Shown here: positions 7,045 to 17,555 of the stretch, piece by piece
How the letters are laid out: each line of letters opens with the position of its first letter
How positions within the stretch are numbered: position 1 is the stretch's first letter
DNA from: an uncultured Gilliamella sp.
GTDB lineage: Bacteria; Pseudomonadota; Gammaproteobacteria; Enterobacterales; Enterobacteriaceae
Direction of reading: 5' to 3'
Assembly (NCBI GenBank): GCA_945291235.1
Contig: CALYQY010000011.1
Location: 1-35,678 of the forward strand
Length of the DNA: 35,678 nucleotides
Program-made: the position numbers and the translations under genes
The notes under the pieces: generated by a model
Told to the model about the DNA's origin: nothing
The model's input: only the letters and a program-made list of their open reading frames with translations
Database searches by the model: none

Positions 7045-8325
7045 ATGAATCAAAATACTAAGTCAGCAAGGCATAATAAGAATTATTGGATTTTCAGTTT
7101 TTATTTCTTTCTCTACTTTTTCATCATGGGTGCCTATTGCCCATTCTTTCCCGTTTGGCTGAAAATGAACGGGCTTGATGAAGCAAAAACTGGCTATGTT
7201 TTTTCGTTTATTTCATTTTTTGCACTACTCTTCCAACCTTTATTCGGTTTAATTTCAGATAAATTAGGACTGAAAAAACATCTCCTTTGGCTTATTACTC
7301 TACTGTTAGTCTTGTTTGGGCCATTTTTTATTTATGTGTTAGGGCCACTTCTACAATTTAATGTTACTGTCGGTGCGATAGCTGGAGGGTTTTATCTTGG
7401 CATGGTTTTTAGTGGTGGTGCGCCTGCTATTGAAGCCTTGGTTGAAAAAATAAGCAGACGCAGTGGATTTGAATTTGGGCGTTGCCGTATGTTTGGCTGT
7501 TTTGGTTGGGCAATTTGTGCATCATTTGTTGGAATTATGATTTCGAAGAACATTAATGCGGTTTTTTGGCTCTGTTCTGGTTTTGCATTATTTCTACTTA
7601 TTTTAGTGAAATTAGCCGATCCCGCTAAAACTTCCACCACCGATATCGTTGAACAAATGGGATTAAATAAGCCTGAATCCTTTAATTTTAAACTCGCAGT
7701 CGATTTATTAAAAATGCCGAAACTTTGGTGTTTTATGCTTTATATAATTGGCGTCGCCTGTACTTATGATGTTTTTGATCAGCAGTTTGCAAACTTTTTT
7801 ACGTCGTTTTTTTCCAGTGAACAAGTCGGTCAAGAAGCCTTTGGTTATGTCACAACTCTCGGTGAAATTTTAAATGCAACCGTCATGTTTTTTGCTCCAT
7901 GGATTGTGAAAAAAATTGGTAGCAAAAATACGTTATTAGTTGCCGGTGCTATTATGTCAATTCGTATAACTGGCTCAGCATTTGCCAGCAATGCAGTTGA
8001 AGTTATTATTCTAAAAACCTTACACATGTTTGAAGCGCCACTATTACTTGTCGGGGCATTTAAATATATTACAAAACACTTCCCTCTACGATTATCGGCA
8101 ACCGTTTATTTGATTGCATTTTGTTTTGCTAAACAACTTTCAACGATGTTTATGTCCACACTTGCAGGTCTAATGTATGTCGAAATTGGATTTACAGGAG
8201 CCTATCTGGTGCTTGGTTTGATTGCATTTAGTTTTACATTTATTTCATCTTTCACTTTATCCGGACGAGGACCTTGGGATCTATTCATACCTAAAAATAA
8301 ACACCCGTCTGAAATACAACAATAA
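7045..8325 (+). CDS. lacY: Lactose/galactoside:H+ symporter LacY
   Basis: 426 residues, 12 predicted membrane segments, major facilitator superfamily. Long blocks match E. coli Lac[31 protein letters not shown] and [15 protein letters not shown]. The residues for sugar binding and H+ transfer are all present: Glu130 and Arg148 (E. coli E126, R144), Glu274 (E269), Arg307 (R302), His327 (H322) and Glu330 (E325). Cys152 corresponds to C148. It is therefore a functional-looking galactoside permease in the inner membrane. It leads the gal operon, with ribosome binding site AGGAAG and galE 39 bases after its stop. No lacZ, melA or lacI is in the window, so the natural substrate may be lactose, melibiose or another galactoside hydrolysed by enzymes encoded elsewhere. 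Confidence 0.94.
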   Translation: MNQNTKSARHNKNYWIFSFYFFLYFFIMGAYCPFFPVWLKMNGLDEAKTGYVFSFISFFALLFQPLFGLISDKLGLKKHLLWLITLLLVLFGPFFIYVLGPLLQFNVTVGAIAGGFYLGMVFSGGAPAIEALVEKISRRSGFEFGRCRMFGCFGWAICASFVGIMISKNINAVFWLCSGFALFLLILVKLADPAKTSTTDIVEQMGLNKPESFNFKLAVDLLKMPKLWCFMLYIIGVACTYDVFDQQFANFFTSFFSSEQVGQEAFGYVTTLGEILNATVMFFAPWIVKKIGSKNTLLVAGAIMSIRITGSAFASNAVEVIILKTLHMFEAPLLLVGAFKYITKHFPLRLSATVYLIAFCFAKQLSTMFMSTLAGLMYVEIGFTGAYLVLGLIAFSFTFISSFTLSGRGPWDLFIPKNKHPSEIQQ

Positions 8326-8364
8326 CCAAATTTTTAACAATTTAAGATAAATTGAGGTTTCTAT

Positions 8365-9384
8365 ATGAAAGTATTCGTTACTGGTGGTTGTGGATATATA
8401 GGAAGTCATACCTGTGTTCAATTGATTAAAGCAGGTTATACGCCAATTGTGATAGATAATTTATTCAATAGTAAAGCATCGGTATTAAAAAGAATCCAAC
8501 AAATTACGTATCAGCCAATCAATTTTTATCAAGGTGATGTACGAGATGCCAATTTATTAGCGCAAATTTTTAATGAACATGATATTCAAGCAGTGATCCA
8601 TTTTGCGGGTTTAAAAGCCGTCGGTGAGTCGGTATATAAACCACTTGAGTATTATGAAAATAATGTCTATGGTAGCATTGTGTTAATGAAGGCAATGCGT
8701 GATGCAGGCGTCAAACAATTAGTTTTTAGTTCATCCGCAACCGTTTACGGTGAATTAGCCCCCGTACCTTATGTTGAAACCTTGCCACAAGGTTTACCAA
8801 CCAGCCCTTATGGAAAAAGTAAGTTAATGGTCGAACAATGTATTATGGATTTGGCTATTGCCGAACCTGATTGGTCATTGACTTTACTACGCTACTTTAA
8901 TCCTGTGGGGGCTCATCCTAGTGGATTAATAGGCGAAGATCCTCTTGGTATTCCTAATAATCTTATGCCATTTATTACCCAAGTTGCTGTAGGAAAAAGA
9001 GAATCATTGGCGGTGTTTGGAAATGATTATCCGACGCAAGATGGAACGTGTGTTCGTGATTTTATTCATGTTGTTGACTTAGCTGATGGTCATATCGCCG
9101 CATTAAAAGCTGATCATAATCAACCCGGTGTCCATATTTACAATCTAGGATCAGGTGTTGGGTATAGTGTTTTACAAGTCATCGAAGCATTTGAGAAAGC
9201 GTCAGGAAAACCGTTAAAGTGGCATTACGCACCCCGACGTGCGGGCGACCTACCCGCATTTTGGGCAGATGCAAAAAAAGCAGAACAGATACTCGGGTGG
9301 AAAACCCAATTAACGCTTGATGATATGGTCAAAGATTCTTGGAATTGGCAATCGAATAACCCACAAGGTTATCCTCAAGATTAA
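8365..9384 (+). CDS. galE: UDP-glucose 4-epimerase
   Basis: 339 residues, the same size as E. coli GalE (338). It interconverts UDP-galactose and UDP-glucose through an NAD-bound 4-keto intermediate, closing the Leloir cycle and supplying UDP-galactose for surface glycans. An extended short-chain dehydrogenase: Rossmann GxxGxxG at residues 7-13 (GGCGYIG), catalytic Ser near 124 (FSSSATVYG), Tyr149 and Lys153 (SPYGKSK). GAGG lies 8-9 bases before the ATG. Its stop overlaps a possible early start of galT (TAATG). Confidence 0.97.
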   Translation: MKVFVTGGCGYIGSHTCVQLIKAGYTPIVIDNLFNSKASVLKRIQQITYQPINFYQGDVRDANLLAQIFNEHDIQAVIHFAGLKAVGESVYKPLEYYENNVYGSIVLMKAMRDAGVKQLVFSSSATVYGELAPVPYVETLPQGLPTSPYGKSKLMVEQCIMDLAIAEPDWSLTLLRYFNPVGAHPSGLIGEDPLGIPNNLMPFITQVAVGKRESLAVFGNDYPTQDGTCVRDFIHVVDLADGHIAALKADHNQPGVHIYNLGSGVGYSVLQVIEAFEKASGKPLKWHYAPRRAGDLPAFWADAKKAEQILGWKTQLTLDDMVKDSWNWQSNNPQGYPQD

Positions 9385-9425
9385 TGAAAAAGATGAATAC
9401 CAGCAATATGTTAAAAGAGGCAAAC

Positions 9426-10475
9426 ATGCAAATATTTAATCCTGTTGATCATCCCCACCGTCGTTATAATCCATTAACGGCTCAATGGGTCTTAGTGTCA
9501 CCGCATAGAGCCAAGCGACCTTGGCAAGGTCAACAAGAAACACTAAATCAAGAACAAAAACCCAGTTACGATCCTAACTGTTTTTTGTGCCCCAGCAATA
9601 AACGGGTCACGGGTGATAAAAATCCGGACTATACAGGTACTTTTGTATTTACTAATGATTTTGCCGCATTAATGGATGACACCCCTGATTCGCCGCCAGC
9701 TGATGATCCTCTTTTTCAAATGCAAAGCGCCAAAGGAACCAGTCGAGTAATCTGTTTTTCCCCCGATCATAGTAAAACCTTGCCAGAATTAGACTTAAAG
9801 GCAATTGAGGGAGTAATTAAAACTTGGATATCACAGCAAAAAGAACTAAGCCAAAATTATCCTTGGGTGCAAATATTTGAAAACAAAGGTGCAGTAATGG
9901 GATGCTCTAATCCTCATCCACACGGACAAATTTGGGCAAATAGCTTTATCCCAAATGAAATCGCTCGTGAAGACCAGAATATGCATCATTATTTTGAAAC
10001 CTATCACCGCAATTTATTAGTTGATTATGCCCAAAAAGAATTGATCTATCGTGAGCGAATAGTTGTTGAAACAGAGCATTGGCTTGCTGTCGTGCCTTTC
10101 TGGGCAACATGGCCATTTGAAACGTTATTATTACCCAAAACACATATTGCACAATTAACCTTATTAACCGACAGCCAACAGATTGATTTAGCGGTGGCGC
10201 TGAAAAAATTAACAAGTCGTTATGATAATTTGTTTAATTGCTCTTTCCCCTACTCTATGGGTTGGCATGGCGCACCATTTATGCAAGGTACCACTGACTA
10301 TTGGCAAGTTCATGCTCACTTTTATCCTCCTTTGCTTCGTTCAGCGACAGTCAAAAAATTTATGGTAGGTTACGAAATGTTAGCTGAAGTACAACGGGAT
10401 TTAACGCCTGAACAGGCAGCTGAAAGACTGCGCAATGTCAGTGATGTTCATTATAAAGATAAAAAGGATAAATAG
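9426..10475 (+). CDS. galT: Galactose-1-phosphate uridylyltransferase
   Basis: 349 residues from the start chosen here. It exchanges UMP between UDP-glucose and galactose-1-phosphate via a uridylyl-histidine. With the start at 9426 the residue numbers coincide with E. coli GalT: zinc ligands Cys52 and Cys55, His115, and the catalytic HPH at 164-166 ([10 protein letters not shown], nucleophile His166). That match, plus AAGAGG five bases upstream, favours 9426. An in-frame ATG at 9384, overlapping the galE stop, would add 14 residues not found in the family. galK starts directly after the stop with no gap. Confidence 0.96.
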   Translation: MQIFNPVDHPHRRYNPLTAQWVLVSPHRAKRPWQGQQETLNQEQKPSYDPNCFLCPSNKRVTGDKNPDYTGTFVFTNDFAALMDDTPDSPPADDPLFQMQSAKGTSRVICFSPDHSKTLPELDLKAIEGVIKTWISQQKELSQNYPWVQIFENKGAVMGCSNPHPHGQIWANSFIPNEIAREDQNMHHYFETYHRNLLVDYAQKELIYRERIVVETEHWLAVVPFWATWPFETLLLPKTHIAQLTLLTDSQQIDLAVALKKLTSRYDNLFNCSFPYSMGWHGAPFMQGTTDYWQVHAHFYPPLLRSATVKKFMVGYEMLAEVQRDLTPEQAAERLRNVSDVHYKDKKDK

Positions 10476-11633
10476 ATGAAAGCATTAATCGATAAAACTA
10501 AACAAGCTTTTGCAACCCTATTTGGTTATCAACCCGATATCACTGTGCAAGCACCAGGGCGAGTCAACTTGATTGGTGAGCATACCGATTATAACGATGG
10601 TTTTGTATTACCTTGTGCGATTAATTATGGCACAGTAATAAGCTGCCATAAACGTACCGATAAATTAATACGTGTAATTGCCGTTGACTATGATAATCAA
10701 CAAGATGAATTTTGGCTAGATTCCCCTATTGAGAAACATTCACAATATCAATGGGCTAATTATGTTCGAGGTGTAGTAAAACATTTAAAAAACTATGCAA
10801 ATACCCTTTATGGTGTTGATTTAGCAATTAGCGGTAATGTCCCCCAAGGTGCAGGATTGAGTTCATCGGCTTCGCTTGAGGTGGCTATCGGCAAAATGTT
10901 TCAAGTTCTAAATAATTTACCTTTAGATGGCACTAAATTAGCATTAATCGGTCAGGAAGCTGAAAATCAATTTGTTGGTTGCAATTGTGGAATTATGGAT
11001 CAATTAATCTCGGCACTTGGACAGGAACATCATGCTTTACTTATTGACTGCCGTACGCTCTCTGTTCATCCAGTTTCAATACCCGATGATTTAGCTGTTG
11101 TTATTATTAACTCAAATATTAAACGTGGATTAGTCGATAGCGAATATAATACTCGTCGTAGGCAATGTGAAGCAGCAGCAACAGCGCTGGGCGTAAAAGC
11201 ATTACGAGACGCCACATTATCAGATTTATTGAAAATTAAACCAACGCTTGATCCTACCGTTTTTAAACGTGCACATCATGTCATTACCGAAAATGAACGG
11301 ACTTTACTGGCATCTCATGCACTTGCACGTCGTGATTACAAATTACTATCGACATTAATGGCGCAAAGTCACAATTCAATGCGTGATGACTTTGAAATTA
11401 CAGTACCTGCTATCGATTATCTGGTGAACATTATCAACAAGGTTATTGGTGAACAAGGTGGAGTTCGTATGACAGGTGGCGGTTTTGGCGGCTGTGTTGT
11501 TGCACTGGTAAATAAAAATAAAGTTGATGCAGTAAAAACCGTTGTAAGCAATAATTATCAGAATAAATTTGGTATTAAAGAAGATATATATATCTGTCAA
11601 CCAAGTGAAGGAGCGCACGCCATATGTCTTTAA
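10476..11633 (+). CDS. galK: Galactokinase
   Basis: 385 residues (E. coli 382), GHMP kinase family. It phosphorylates alpha-D-galactose at C1 with ATP. Seen in order: the galactokinase signature [18 protein letters not shown] (26-43), the glycine/serine-rich ATP loop [18 protein letters not shown] (120-137), catalytic Asp175 in CGIMDQLIS, and the C-terminal [13 protein letters not shown]. The ATG follows the galT stop TAG immediately, with AAGGATAA as ribosome binding site. Its end overlaps the galM start by 10 bases. Confidence 0.97.
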   Translation: MKALIDKTKQAFATLFGYQPDITVQAPGRVNLIGEHTDYNDGFVLPCAINYGTVISCHKRTDKLIRVIAVDYDNQQDEFWLDSPIEKHSQYQWANYVRGVVKHLKNYANTLYGVDLAISGNVPQGAGLSSSASLEVAIGKMFQVLNNLPLDGTKLALIGQEAENQFVGCNCGIMDQLISALGQEHHALLIDCRTLSVHPVSIPDDLAVVIINSNIKRGLVDSEYNTRRRQCEAAATALGVKALRDATLSDLLKIKPTLDPTVFKRAHHVITENERTLLASHALARRDYKLLSTLMAQSHNSMRDDFEITVPAIDYLVNIINKVIGEQGGVRMTGGGFGGCVVALVNKNKVDAVKTVVSNNYQNKFGIKEDIYICQPSEGAHAICL

Positions 11634-12622
11634 CAACGATCATTACACTATCTAATAAGCAAGGGATGCAGATTAAATTATCTAACTGGGGAGCGACTTG
11701 GCTTTCTTGCTTAATACCGGTTGATAATAAAAATCGTGAAGTACTTCTTGGTTGTAGTTCGTTAGCGCAATATCAACAACAACATGCTTATTTAGGTGCA
11801 ACTATTGGGCGTTATGCTAACCGTATTGCTCATGCATCTATTGAATTAGGCGATAAACGCTATCCGCTTGTTGCCAATGAAGGTAAAAATCAGCTTCATG
11901 GCGGAAAGTTAGGCTTTGATAAGCAATTATGGCAAATTGATGATCAATCTAATCAACAAGTCATTTTCAGTTTAATTTCTTGCGATGGTGATCAAGGTTA
12001 TCCCGGTGAACTGAAAGTTCAAGTGACCTATCAACTTACCGATAATAATCAAGTTATCATCAAGTTCAATGCCTCTACCACGCAAACTACTGTGGTAAAT
12101 TTAACCAATCATGCTTATTTTAATTTAGATGGCGAAACAAGTAACACTATCCTCAATCACACTTTACAAGTCAATGCTAACCAATTTTTGCCCGTTGATA
12201 ATCATGGCATACCTGATGACAATTTAGCTAGTGTCGCTGAATTTGATATGGACTTACGCCAAGCAAAACGATTATCAGACCGATTACTTGAAAGTTCTGA
12301 ACGACAAAAAACAGGTGGCTATGATCATGCGTATTTACTGGACAAAACCCAGCCAATTGCCGCACAATTAATCTCATCCGATAATAAAGTGACCATGAAT
12401 GTCATAACGACCAAACCAGCGTTACAAGTTTATACCGGTAATTTTCTGCAACATACACCTAACCGTCATAATGGGGAATATGACAATTATGCAGGTATCG
12501 CGCTAGAAGCACAATTTCTACCAGATAGCCCACATCACCCCAAATGGCCACAACCTAGTTGTTGGTTAACACCTGATGAAACCTATCAATATCAAACGAT
12601 CTATCAATTTTTAATTGAATAA
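11624..12622 (+). CDS. galM: Aldose 1-epimerase (galactose mutarotase)
   Basis: 332 residues. It converts beta- to alpha-galactose, the form accepted by GalK. It has the aldose-epimerase fold signatures: IGRYANRI (61-68), LHGG with His92, [12 protein letters not shown] with His163 (catalytic acid), GYDHAYLL, and [16 protein letters not shown] with Glu295 (catalytic base). The start overlaps galK by 10 bases and has AAGGAG ten bases upstream. It is the last gene of the lacY-galETKM operon. No signal peptide is seen, so it is cytosolic. No clear terminator was found in the 250 bases that follow. Confidence 0.95.
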   Translation: MSLTTIITLSNKQGMQIKLSNWGATWLSCLIPVDNKNREVLLGCSSLAQYQQQHAYLGATIGRYANRIAHASIELGDKRYPLVANEGKNQLHGGKLGFDKQLWQIDDQSNQQVIFSLISCDGDQGYPGELKVQVTYQLTDNNQVIIKFNASTTQTTVVNLTNHAYFNLDGETSNTILNHTLQVNANQFLPVDNHGIPDDNLASVAEFDMDLRQAKRLSDRLLESSERQKTGGYDHAYLLDKTQPIAAQLISSDNKVTMNVITTKPALQVYTGNFLQHTPNRHNGEYDNYAGIALEAQFLPDSPHHPKWPQPSCWLTPDETYQYQTIYQFLIE

Positions 12623-12852
12623 TATTATATCAATTGAGTATGTAAACGGAAAAATGAACACTTAATGCTATATGAGCTAACACCAATGGAGTTAAGTCCA
12701 ACTGGATTTAATGGGACTTACTACCACGGTAACACCTCAATTTTATTCAATGCGCGTTTATAACCAACGATGAATATTCCGATAAAACCATCAAAGCTTT
12801 TTGTCAAGTTACCCTAACAATTTTGATAAGAATTCGGTATGATAGAGCTATC

Positions 12853-12876
12853 ATGGCAAATGGACATTATGATTGA
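12853..12876 (+). other. Seven-codon upstream frame coupled to coaD
   Basis: ATG at 12853 opens a frame of seven codons (MANGHYD) whose TGA overlaps the coaD ATG (TGATG). Neither frame has a strong ribosome binding site. Coupled translation is possible but unproven. Confidence 0.25.
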
Positions 12877-13364
12877 TGAAAAGTAAAAGTTTAACTGCAA
12901 TTTTTCCGGGAACGTTCGATCCAATTACTAACGGGCACATCGATTTGATTACTCGAGCTTCGCTGTTGTTTCCTCGATTAATTGTTGCAATTGCGGAAAA
13001 TCCGAATAAAAAAACGTTATTTAGTTTGAAAGAACGGGTCAATTTAGCATCCAGTTCAGTTGAACACTTACTTAATGTACAAGTGATTGGATTTGATAAT
13101 TTAATGGCAGATTTTGCACAAACTCATAATGCAACGGTCATTGTTCGAGGTGTTCGAACCACTCAAGATTTTGAATACGAAAGACAATTAGCCGAAATGA
13201 ATCGCGCATTAAAACCGGATTTAGATACTTTATTTTTAATGCCATCAATGACTATTGGTTTTATTTCTTCAACCATTGTGAAAGATGTTGCTTATCATGG
13301 TGGCAATATTACCAATTTAGTTCCTTTACATGTCAAAACAGAATTGTTAAAACGGTTAACATAA
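12876..13364 (+). CDS. coaD: Phosphopantetheine adenylyltransferase
   Basis: 162 residues (E. coli 159). It transfers AMP from ATP to 4'-phosphopantetheine, the penultimate step of coenzyme A synthesis. Nucleotidyltransferase motifs are visible: PGTFDPITNGHIDLI (HxGH-type site around His21), VIVRGVRTTQDFEYE, and the C-terminal ISSTIVKDV. ATG at 12876 is preferred over the preceding in-frame TTG at 12873. The ribosome binding site is weak, and a seven-codon frame ends on this start. rlmD begins 12 bases after the stop. The gene is not next to waaA as it is in many enterics. Confidence 0.96.
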   Translation: MKSKSLTAIFPGTFDPITNGHIDLITRASLLFPRLIVAIAENPNKKTLFSLKERVNLASSSVEHLLNVQVIGFDNLMADFAQTHNATVIVRGVRTTQDFEYERQLAEMNRALKPDLDTLFLMPSMTIGFISSTIVKDVAYHGGNITNLVPLHVKTELLKRLT

Positions 13365-13376
13365 CGTTGAATTTAT

Positions 13377-14714
13377 ATGGTTATTTTTTATACTCCACCT
13401 TCAAAAAAACAAGCTCCACAAAAATTAACGGTCACCATCTCAGCGATAGATGCCTTCGGACAAGGAATTGCAAATCACAAAGGCAAAACTATTTTTGTTA
13501 AATCAGCCTTACCCGATGAAACTGTTGATATCCAGTTGACAGAAAATAAAAAAAATTATGCTAAAGCGAAGGTCATCAAATACCACAATCAAAGTGCCCA
13601 ACGGGTAAAACCATTATGCGGCTATTATCAAAAATGTGGTGGCTGTGAATTGCAGCATATTTCAACGGATTTGCAGCAAAGTGCAAAGTATAATGCGCTT
13701 ATTAATCTCATACAAAAAGAAAGTGGGCAATCGTTAACTCATATCACTGACTCAGCACCGCTTATTATTGCTGATCAACCTTATCATTATCGCCGACGAG
13801 CCCGACTTTCAATAAATATTGTAAAAGGTGAATTATTTATTGGTTTTCGTCAGGCTGAATCAAATCAAATTATCAATATAGAATACTGTCCTGTATTGGT
13901 CGAAAGCTTGGATCAATTACTCGCTCCTTTGCAAAAAATATTACGTCAAATTAAATCAAGAAAATCGCTTGGGCATATTGAATTGGTTGCTGTTGATAGT
14001 GGTATTATCATGGTATTAAGGCATACTTTGCCTATGACCAATGAAGACACTCAGTTACTATCAAACTACGCTGAAGAAAATGGTATTTCACTCTACTTTC
14101 ATGGCACAAATTTACAACACATTACCGGCCATACGGAACATTATTATCTAATCAATCAGTTAAAGCTTACTTTTAGTCCTTTGGATTTTATTCAAGTTAA
14201 CAGCAACGTTAATCAAAAAATGATTGAACAAGCGCTTGATTGGCTAACATTAACATCAACCGATAAAGTGTTAGATCTCTTTTGTGGTATGGGTAATTTT
14301 TCATTACCTATGGCTACCTATTGTCAATCATTAACGGGCGTTGAAGGCGTAGAAGAACTAGTTGAAAAAGCGAAATTAAACGTTATATTAAATAGCAATA
14401 AGGTTTGTGCCGAAACTCATTTTTTAACGAGTAATTTAGAGGATAATCAACAATTTTTTACATGGAATCAATCACAATTTGATAAAGTTTTATTAGATCC
14501 TGCCAGAGCTGGGGCATTTAATGCAACGACAGAAATTGTTAAAATGGCTCCGTCAAAAATTGTTTATATCTCATGTAATCCCGCAACATTAGCGAGAGAT
14601 AGCAAAGTGTTAACTCAAGCGGGTTATAACATTGCTCAAGTAGCAATTTTAGATATGTTTCCACAAACTAAACATATTGAATCAATGTTGTTGTTAACCA
14701 AATCAGGATCATAA
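13377..14714 (+). CDS. rlmD: 23S rRNA (uracil-1939-C5)-methyltransferase RlmD
   Basis: 445 residues (E. coli RumA/RlmD 433). It methylates C5 of U1939 in 23S rRNA using SAM. An N-terminal TRAM RNA-binding domain (about 12-70) is followed by the 4Fe-4S ligands Cys81, Cys87, Cys90 and Cys171. The methyltransferase domain has LDLFCGMGNFSLP (299-311), LLDPARAGA (372-380) and the catalytic Cys400 in YISCNPATLARD. It is followed two bases later by relA, the order found in E. coli. The ribosome binding site is not obvious. Confidence 0.96.
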   Translation: MVIFYTPPSKKQAPQKLTVTISAIDAFGQGIANHKGKTIFVKSALPDETVDIQLTENKKNYAKAKVIKYHNQSAQRVKPLCGYYQKCGGCELQHISTDLQQSAKYNALINLIQKESGQSLTHITDSAPLIIADQPYHYRRRARLSINIVKGELFIGFRQAESNQIINIEYCPVLVESLDQLLAPLQKILRQIKSRKSLGHIELVAVDSGIIMVLRHTLPMTNEDTQLLSNYAEENGISLYFHGTNLQHITGHTEHYYLINQLKLTFSPLDFIQVNSNVNQKMIEQALDWLTLTSTDKVLDLFCGMGNFSLPMATYCQSLTGVEGVEELVEKAKLNVILNSNKVCAETHFLTSNLEDNQQFFTWNQSQFDKVLLDPARAGAFNATTEIVKMAPSKIVYISCNPATLARDSKVLTQAGYNIAQVAILDMFPQTKHIESMLLLTKSGS

Positions 14715-14716
14715 TT

Positions 14717-16975
14717 ATGGTATCAATTAGAGGAGCACACCAACATAGTGAAGAGCATTACTCTCTTGCACAGTTTGATGTCGAACAATGGGCAAAACAA
14801 GAATTACAACTGACTAACGCGGATAGTTATCAGACGTTTAAACAAGTCTGGGATTTTTGCTTTGAAAGCAGTGCCGGTGCAGCTGAGCAAGTCTACTGTT
14901 TTCAAAATGCCGTTGAAATGGTTGAAATATTATCCACACTTAATATGGATATCAACAGTTTATGTGCGGCTTTGTTGCTCCCTTTCCTTGAAACTAAGAT
15001 TATACGTCGAGAAGATATTCCTGAAGATTTTGATCGTGAAATGATGCACATTATTTCTAGCATTGTTCGAATGAAAGAAATTCGTCAACTTCGCGCCATC
15101 CGCAATGGCAGTGCAACGTCTGAACAGATTGATAGCATCCGCCGTATGTTATTGGCAATGGTTAATGATTTTCGCAGTGTAGTGATAAAAATTGCCGAAC
15201 GCATCACTTATTTACGTAATTTGTTAAATGCTCCACAAGAAGAACAAGTACTGGCTGCTAAGGAGTGTTTTAACATTTATGCACCGCTTGCCAACCGTTT
15301 AGGAATTGGTCAATTAAAATGGGAGCTGGAAGATTTTTGTTTCCGTTATCTCTATCCGAATGAATATCGCTTTATTGCTAAAAAATTACACGAAAAACGC
15401 CTTGATCGTGAATCCTATATCAATCATTTTGTTAAGCATCTACAAGCGTTAATGAATAAAGATCATATTCGTGCAGAAGTTTATGGACGCCCGAAACATA
15501 TTTACAGTATCTGGCGAAAAATGGAACGCAAACACCTTGAATTTGAAGATCTTTATGATATTCGTGCTGTACGGATTATTTGTGATCGTATTGAAGATTG
15601 TTATAACGCATTAGGTATTGTCCATAGTCATTATAAACATATTGCTAAAGAATTTGATGATTATGTTGCCAACCCCAAACCAAATGGTTATCAATCAATT
15701 CATACCGTAGTGTATGGCCCCGAAAATAAAACGATTGAAATTCAAATTCGAACTGAGCAAATGCACAATGATGCTGAATTAGGCATTGCTGCGCACTGGA
15801 AATATAAAGAAGGCAGTACTGATAAAATGACTGCTTATGATCAGCGAATTACTTGGCTACGAAAATTATTAACATGGCAACAAGAGATGTCTGAAAGCGG
15901 TGAAATACAAGAAGCCGTACGTAGCCAGATTTTTGATGATAGAGTCTATGTCTTTACGCCTAAAGGTGATGTGGTTGATTTGCCTACTGGTTCAACACCG
16001 CTTGATTTTGCCTATCATATTCACAGTGATGTAGGTCATCGTTGTATTGGTGCAAAAGTTGGAGGACGAATTGTACCATTTACTTATAACCTAAAAATGG
16101 GCGATCAAGTTGAAGTAATCACTCAAAAACAACCTAATCCAAGCCGAGATTGGTTGAATCCAAATACCGGATTTGTAAATAGTAGTCGGGCAAGAGCTAA
16201 AATTCAGGCATGGTTTAAAAAACAAGATCGACATAAAAATATAGCAGCTGGTCAACAAATTTTAGAAGATGAGCTGGAACCTTTAAATATAAGTTTGAAA
16301 AGCGTTGAAAAAATGCTGATTGATAAATATAACGCCCATTCCTTTAATGAAGTTCTTGCCGGTATTGGTAGTGGTGATGTCAGAATAAATCAATTGGTCA
16401 ATTTTGTTAATGCACAAGTCAATAAACCTACCGCTGAAGAAGAAGACGAAGCGGCATTAAAACAAATTGTTCAAAAATCCAATTCACAAACGAAAAATAC
16501 CCACAAAATCGGTAATAAAAAAGGAAGTGAAATTATTATTGAAGGTGTCGGTAATTTAATGTGCACTATTGCAAATTGCTGTCGTCCTATTCCCGGTGAT
16601 CCAATTGTCGGTTTTGTAACTCAAGGGCGAGGTATTTCCATTCATCGGGCGGATTGTGAACAGTTACAGGATTTAAAAAATCACGCTCCTGAACGAATCA
16701 CTAGTGCGGTTTGGAGTAATGAAACCAATTCAAGTTATACCATGGTGATACAGATCATCGCTAACGATCGGAGTGGCTTATTACGTGATATCACCACCAT
16801 TTTAGCTAACGAAAAAGTCAATGTGCTTGGATTAATAAGTCGAAGTGATATGAAGCAACAATTGGCTAATATTGATGTCGACATGGAAATCTTTGATCAA
16901 GACTCGTTAAATCGTATACTCAATAAAATAAAACAGCTACCCGATGTCATTGAAGCAAGACGCCAGCAAGGGTGA
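14717..16975 (+). CDS. relA: GTP pyrophosphokinase RelA, (p)ppGpp synthetase I
   Basis: 752 residues (E. coli 744). It is the ribosome-associated enzyme that makes (p)ppGpp when uncharged tRNA enters the A site. Domain order: a degenerate HD domain (about 30-200; the HD pair is replaced, LLPFLETK), so hydrolase activity is not expected; the synthetase domain (about 230-390) with YVANPKPNGYQSIHTVVYG; a TGS domain (about 408-470, RVYVFTPKGDVVDLPTGSTP); a conserved-cysteine region (about 612-640, IANCCRPIPGD); and a C-terminal ACT domain (about 670-752). The start lies two bases after rlmD, so they are probably co-transcribed. mazEF does not follow, unlike in E. coli; folA converges from the other strand. 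Confidence 0.97.
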   Translation: MVSIRGAHQHSEEHYSLAQFDVEQWAKQELQLTNADSYQTFKQVWDFCFESSAGAAEQVYCFQNAVEMVEILSTLNMDINSLCAALLLPFLETKIIRREDIPEDFDREMMHIISSIVRMKEIRQLRAIRNGSATSEQIDSIRRMLLAMVNDFRSVVIKIAERITYLRNLLNAPQEEQVLAAKECFNIYAPLANRLGIGQLKWELEDFCFRYLYPNEYRFIAKKLHEKRLDRESYINHFVKHLQALMNKDHIRAEVYGRPKHIYSIWRKMERKHLEFEDLYDIRAVRIICDRIEDCYNALGIVHSHYKHIAKEFDDYVANPKPNGYQSIHTVVYGPENKTIEIQIRTEQMHNDAELGIAAHWKYKEGSTDKMTAYDQRITWLRKLLTWQQEMSESGEIQEAVRSQIFDDRVYVFTPKGDVVDLPTGSTPLDFAYHIHSDVGHRCIGAKVGGRIVPFTYNLKMGDQVEVITQKQPNPSRDWLNPNTGFVNSSRARAKIQAWFKKQDRHKNIAAGQQILEDELEPLNISLKSVEKMLIDKYNAHSFNEVLAGIGSGDVRINQLVNFVNAQVNKPTAEEEDEAALKQIVQKSNSQTKNTHKIGNKKGSEIIIEGVGNLMCTIANCCRPIPGDPIVGFVTQGRGISIHRADCEQLQDLKNHAPERITSAVWSNETNSSYTMVIQIIANDRSGLLRDITTILANEKVNVLGLISRSDMKQQLANIDVDMEIFDQDSLNRILNKIKQLPDVIEARRQQG

Positions 16976-16995
16976 GCTATTTTTTAAGCCACCCT
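16969..16995. terminator. Hairpin between convergent relA and folA
   Basis: AGGGTG (16969-16974) pairs with CACCCT (16990-16995), extended by GCT/AGC inside, with a T-rich loop. It overlaps the relA stop region. There is no clean T-tract after it on either strand, so terminator function is only likely by position. Confidence 0.4.
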
Positions 16996-17038
16996 CACCC
17001 CCTTAAGTTTTGCTCAGACAATCATTTCGTAATGTGAT

Positions 17039-17545
17039 TTAGTTACGTTCTAACACTTCAAAGTAATAATCGTAAGGATTTTTATCATCAGCTTGATGAT
17101 GTTCTTGAAAAACTGATTGCCAAGTTTCGGGGGCATAATTAGGGAAATAAGTATCACCTTGTAAATCAGCATCAATATGCGTTAAGTAAAGTCTATTGAT
17201 AAACGGTAAAACTTGCTGATAAATATTGCCACCCCCAATGATAAAGACTTCCTCACATTGTTGACTATTGGCCACTACCAGCGCCTCATCAATAGATGTG
17301 ACCCAACTTATATTAGGATTTGTATTTGATTCGGCTTCGGTTTTTGCTTGCCTTGAAATAACAATATTATGTCGATTGGGTAACGCTTTGCCGATAGATT
17401 CAAACGTTTTCCTGCCCATAATAACAGGTTTATTAAGCGTATTTTTTTTAAACCATGCCAAATCCGCAGGTAAATGCCAAGGCATCTGATTGTTAAAACC
17501 AATAACACGATTATGTGCCATGGCAACAATGATACTAAGTGTCAT
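17039..17545 (-). CDS. folA: Dihydrofolate reductase
   Basis: 168 residues from the start at 17545. It reduces dihydrofolate to tetrahydrofolate with NADPH and is the trimethoprim target. Seen: SIIVAMAHNRVIG, the active-site MPWHLPADLAWFK with the catalytic acid Asp28, NKPVIMGRKTFESIG, the NADPH-binding FIIGGGNIYQQ, and LTHIDADLQGDTYFP. An in-frame ATG at 17563 would add six residues and overlap the upstream gene by eight bases. E. coli alignment favours 17545, although neither start has a clear ribosome binding site. It is probably co-transcribed with the glycosyltransferase gene upstream. Confidence 0.95.
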   Translation of the reverse strand: MTLSIIVAMAHNRVIGFNNQMPWHLPADLAWFKKNTLNKPVIMGRKTFESIGKALPNRHNIVISRQAKTEAESNTNPNISWVTSIDEALVVANSQQCEEVFIIGGGNIYQQVLPFINRLYLTHIDADLQGDTYFPNYAPETWQSVFQEHHQADDKNPYDYYFEVLERN

Positions 17546-17555
17546 GTGAGTTTGT

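Noticed and set aside
12693..12720. Inverted repeat TAAGTCC/GGACTTA after galM, considered as the operon terminator
   Set aside because: The loop is 14 bases and no T-tract follows. It may be chance or an old element end.
16699..16707. TAGTGCGGT, close to the Pasteurellaceae uptake signal AAGTGCGGT
   Set aside because: A single near-match inside relA with one mismatch. Pasteurellaceae genomes carry many exact copies, so this argues against that family rather than for it.
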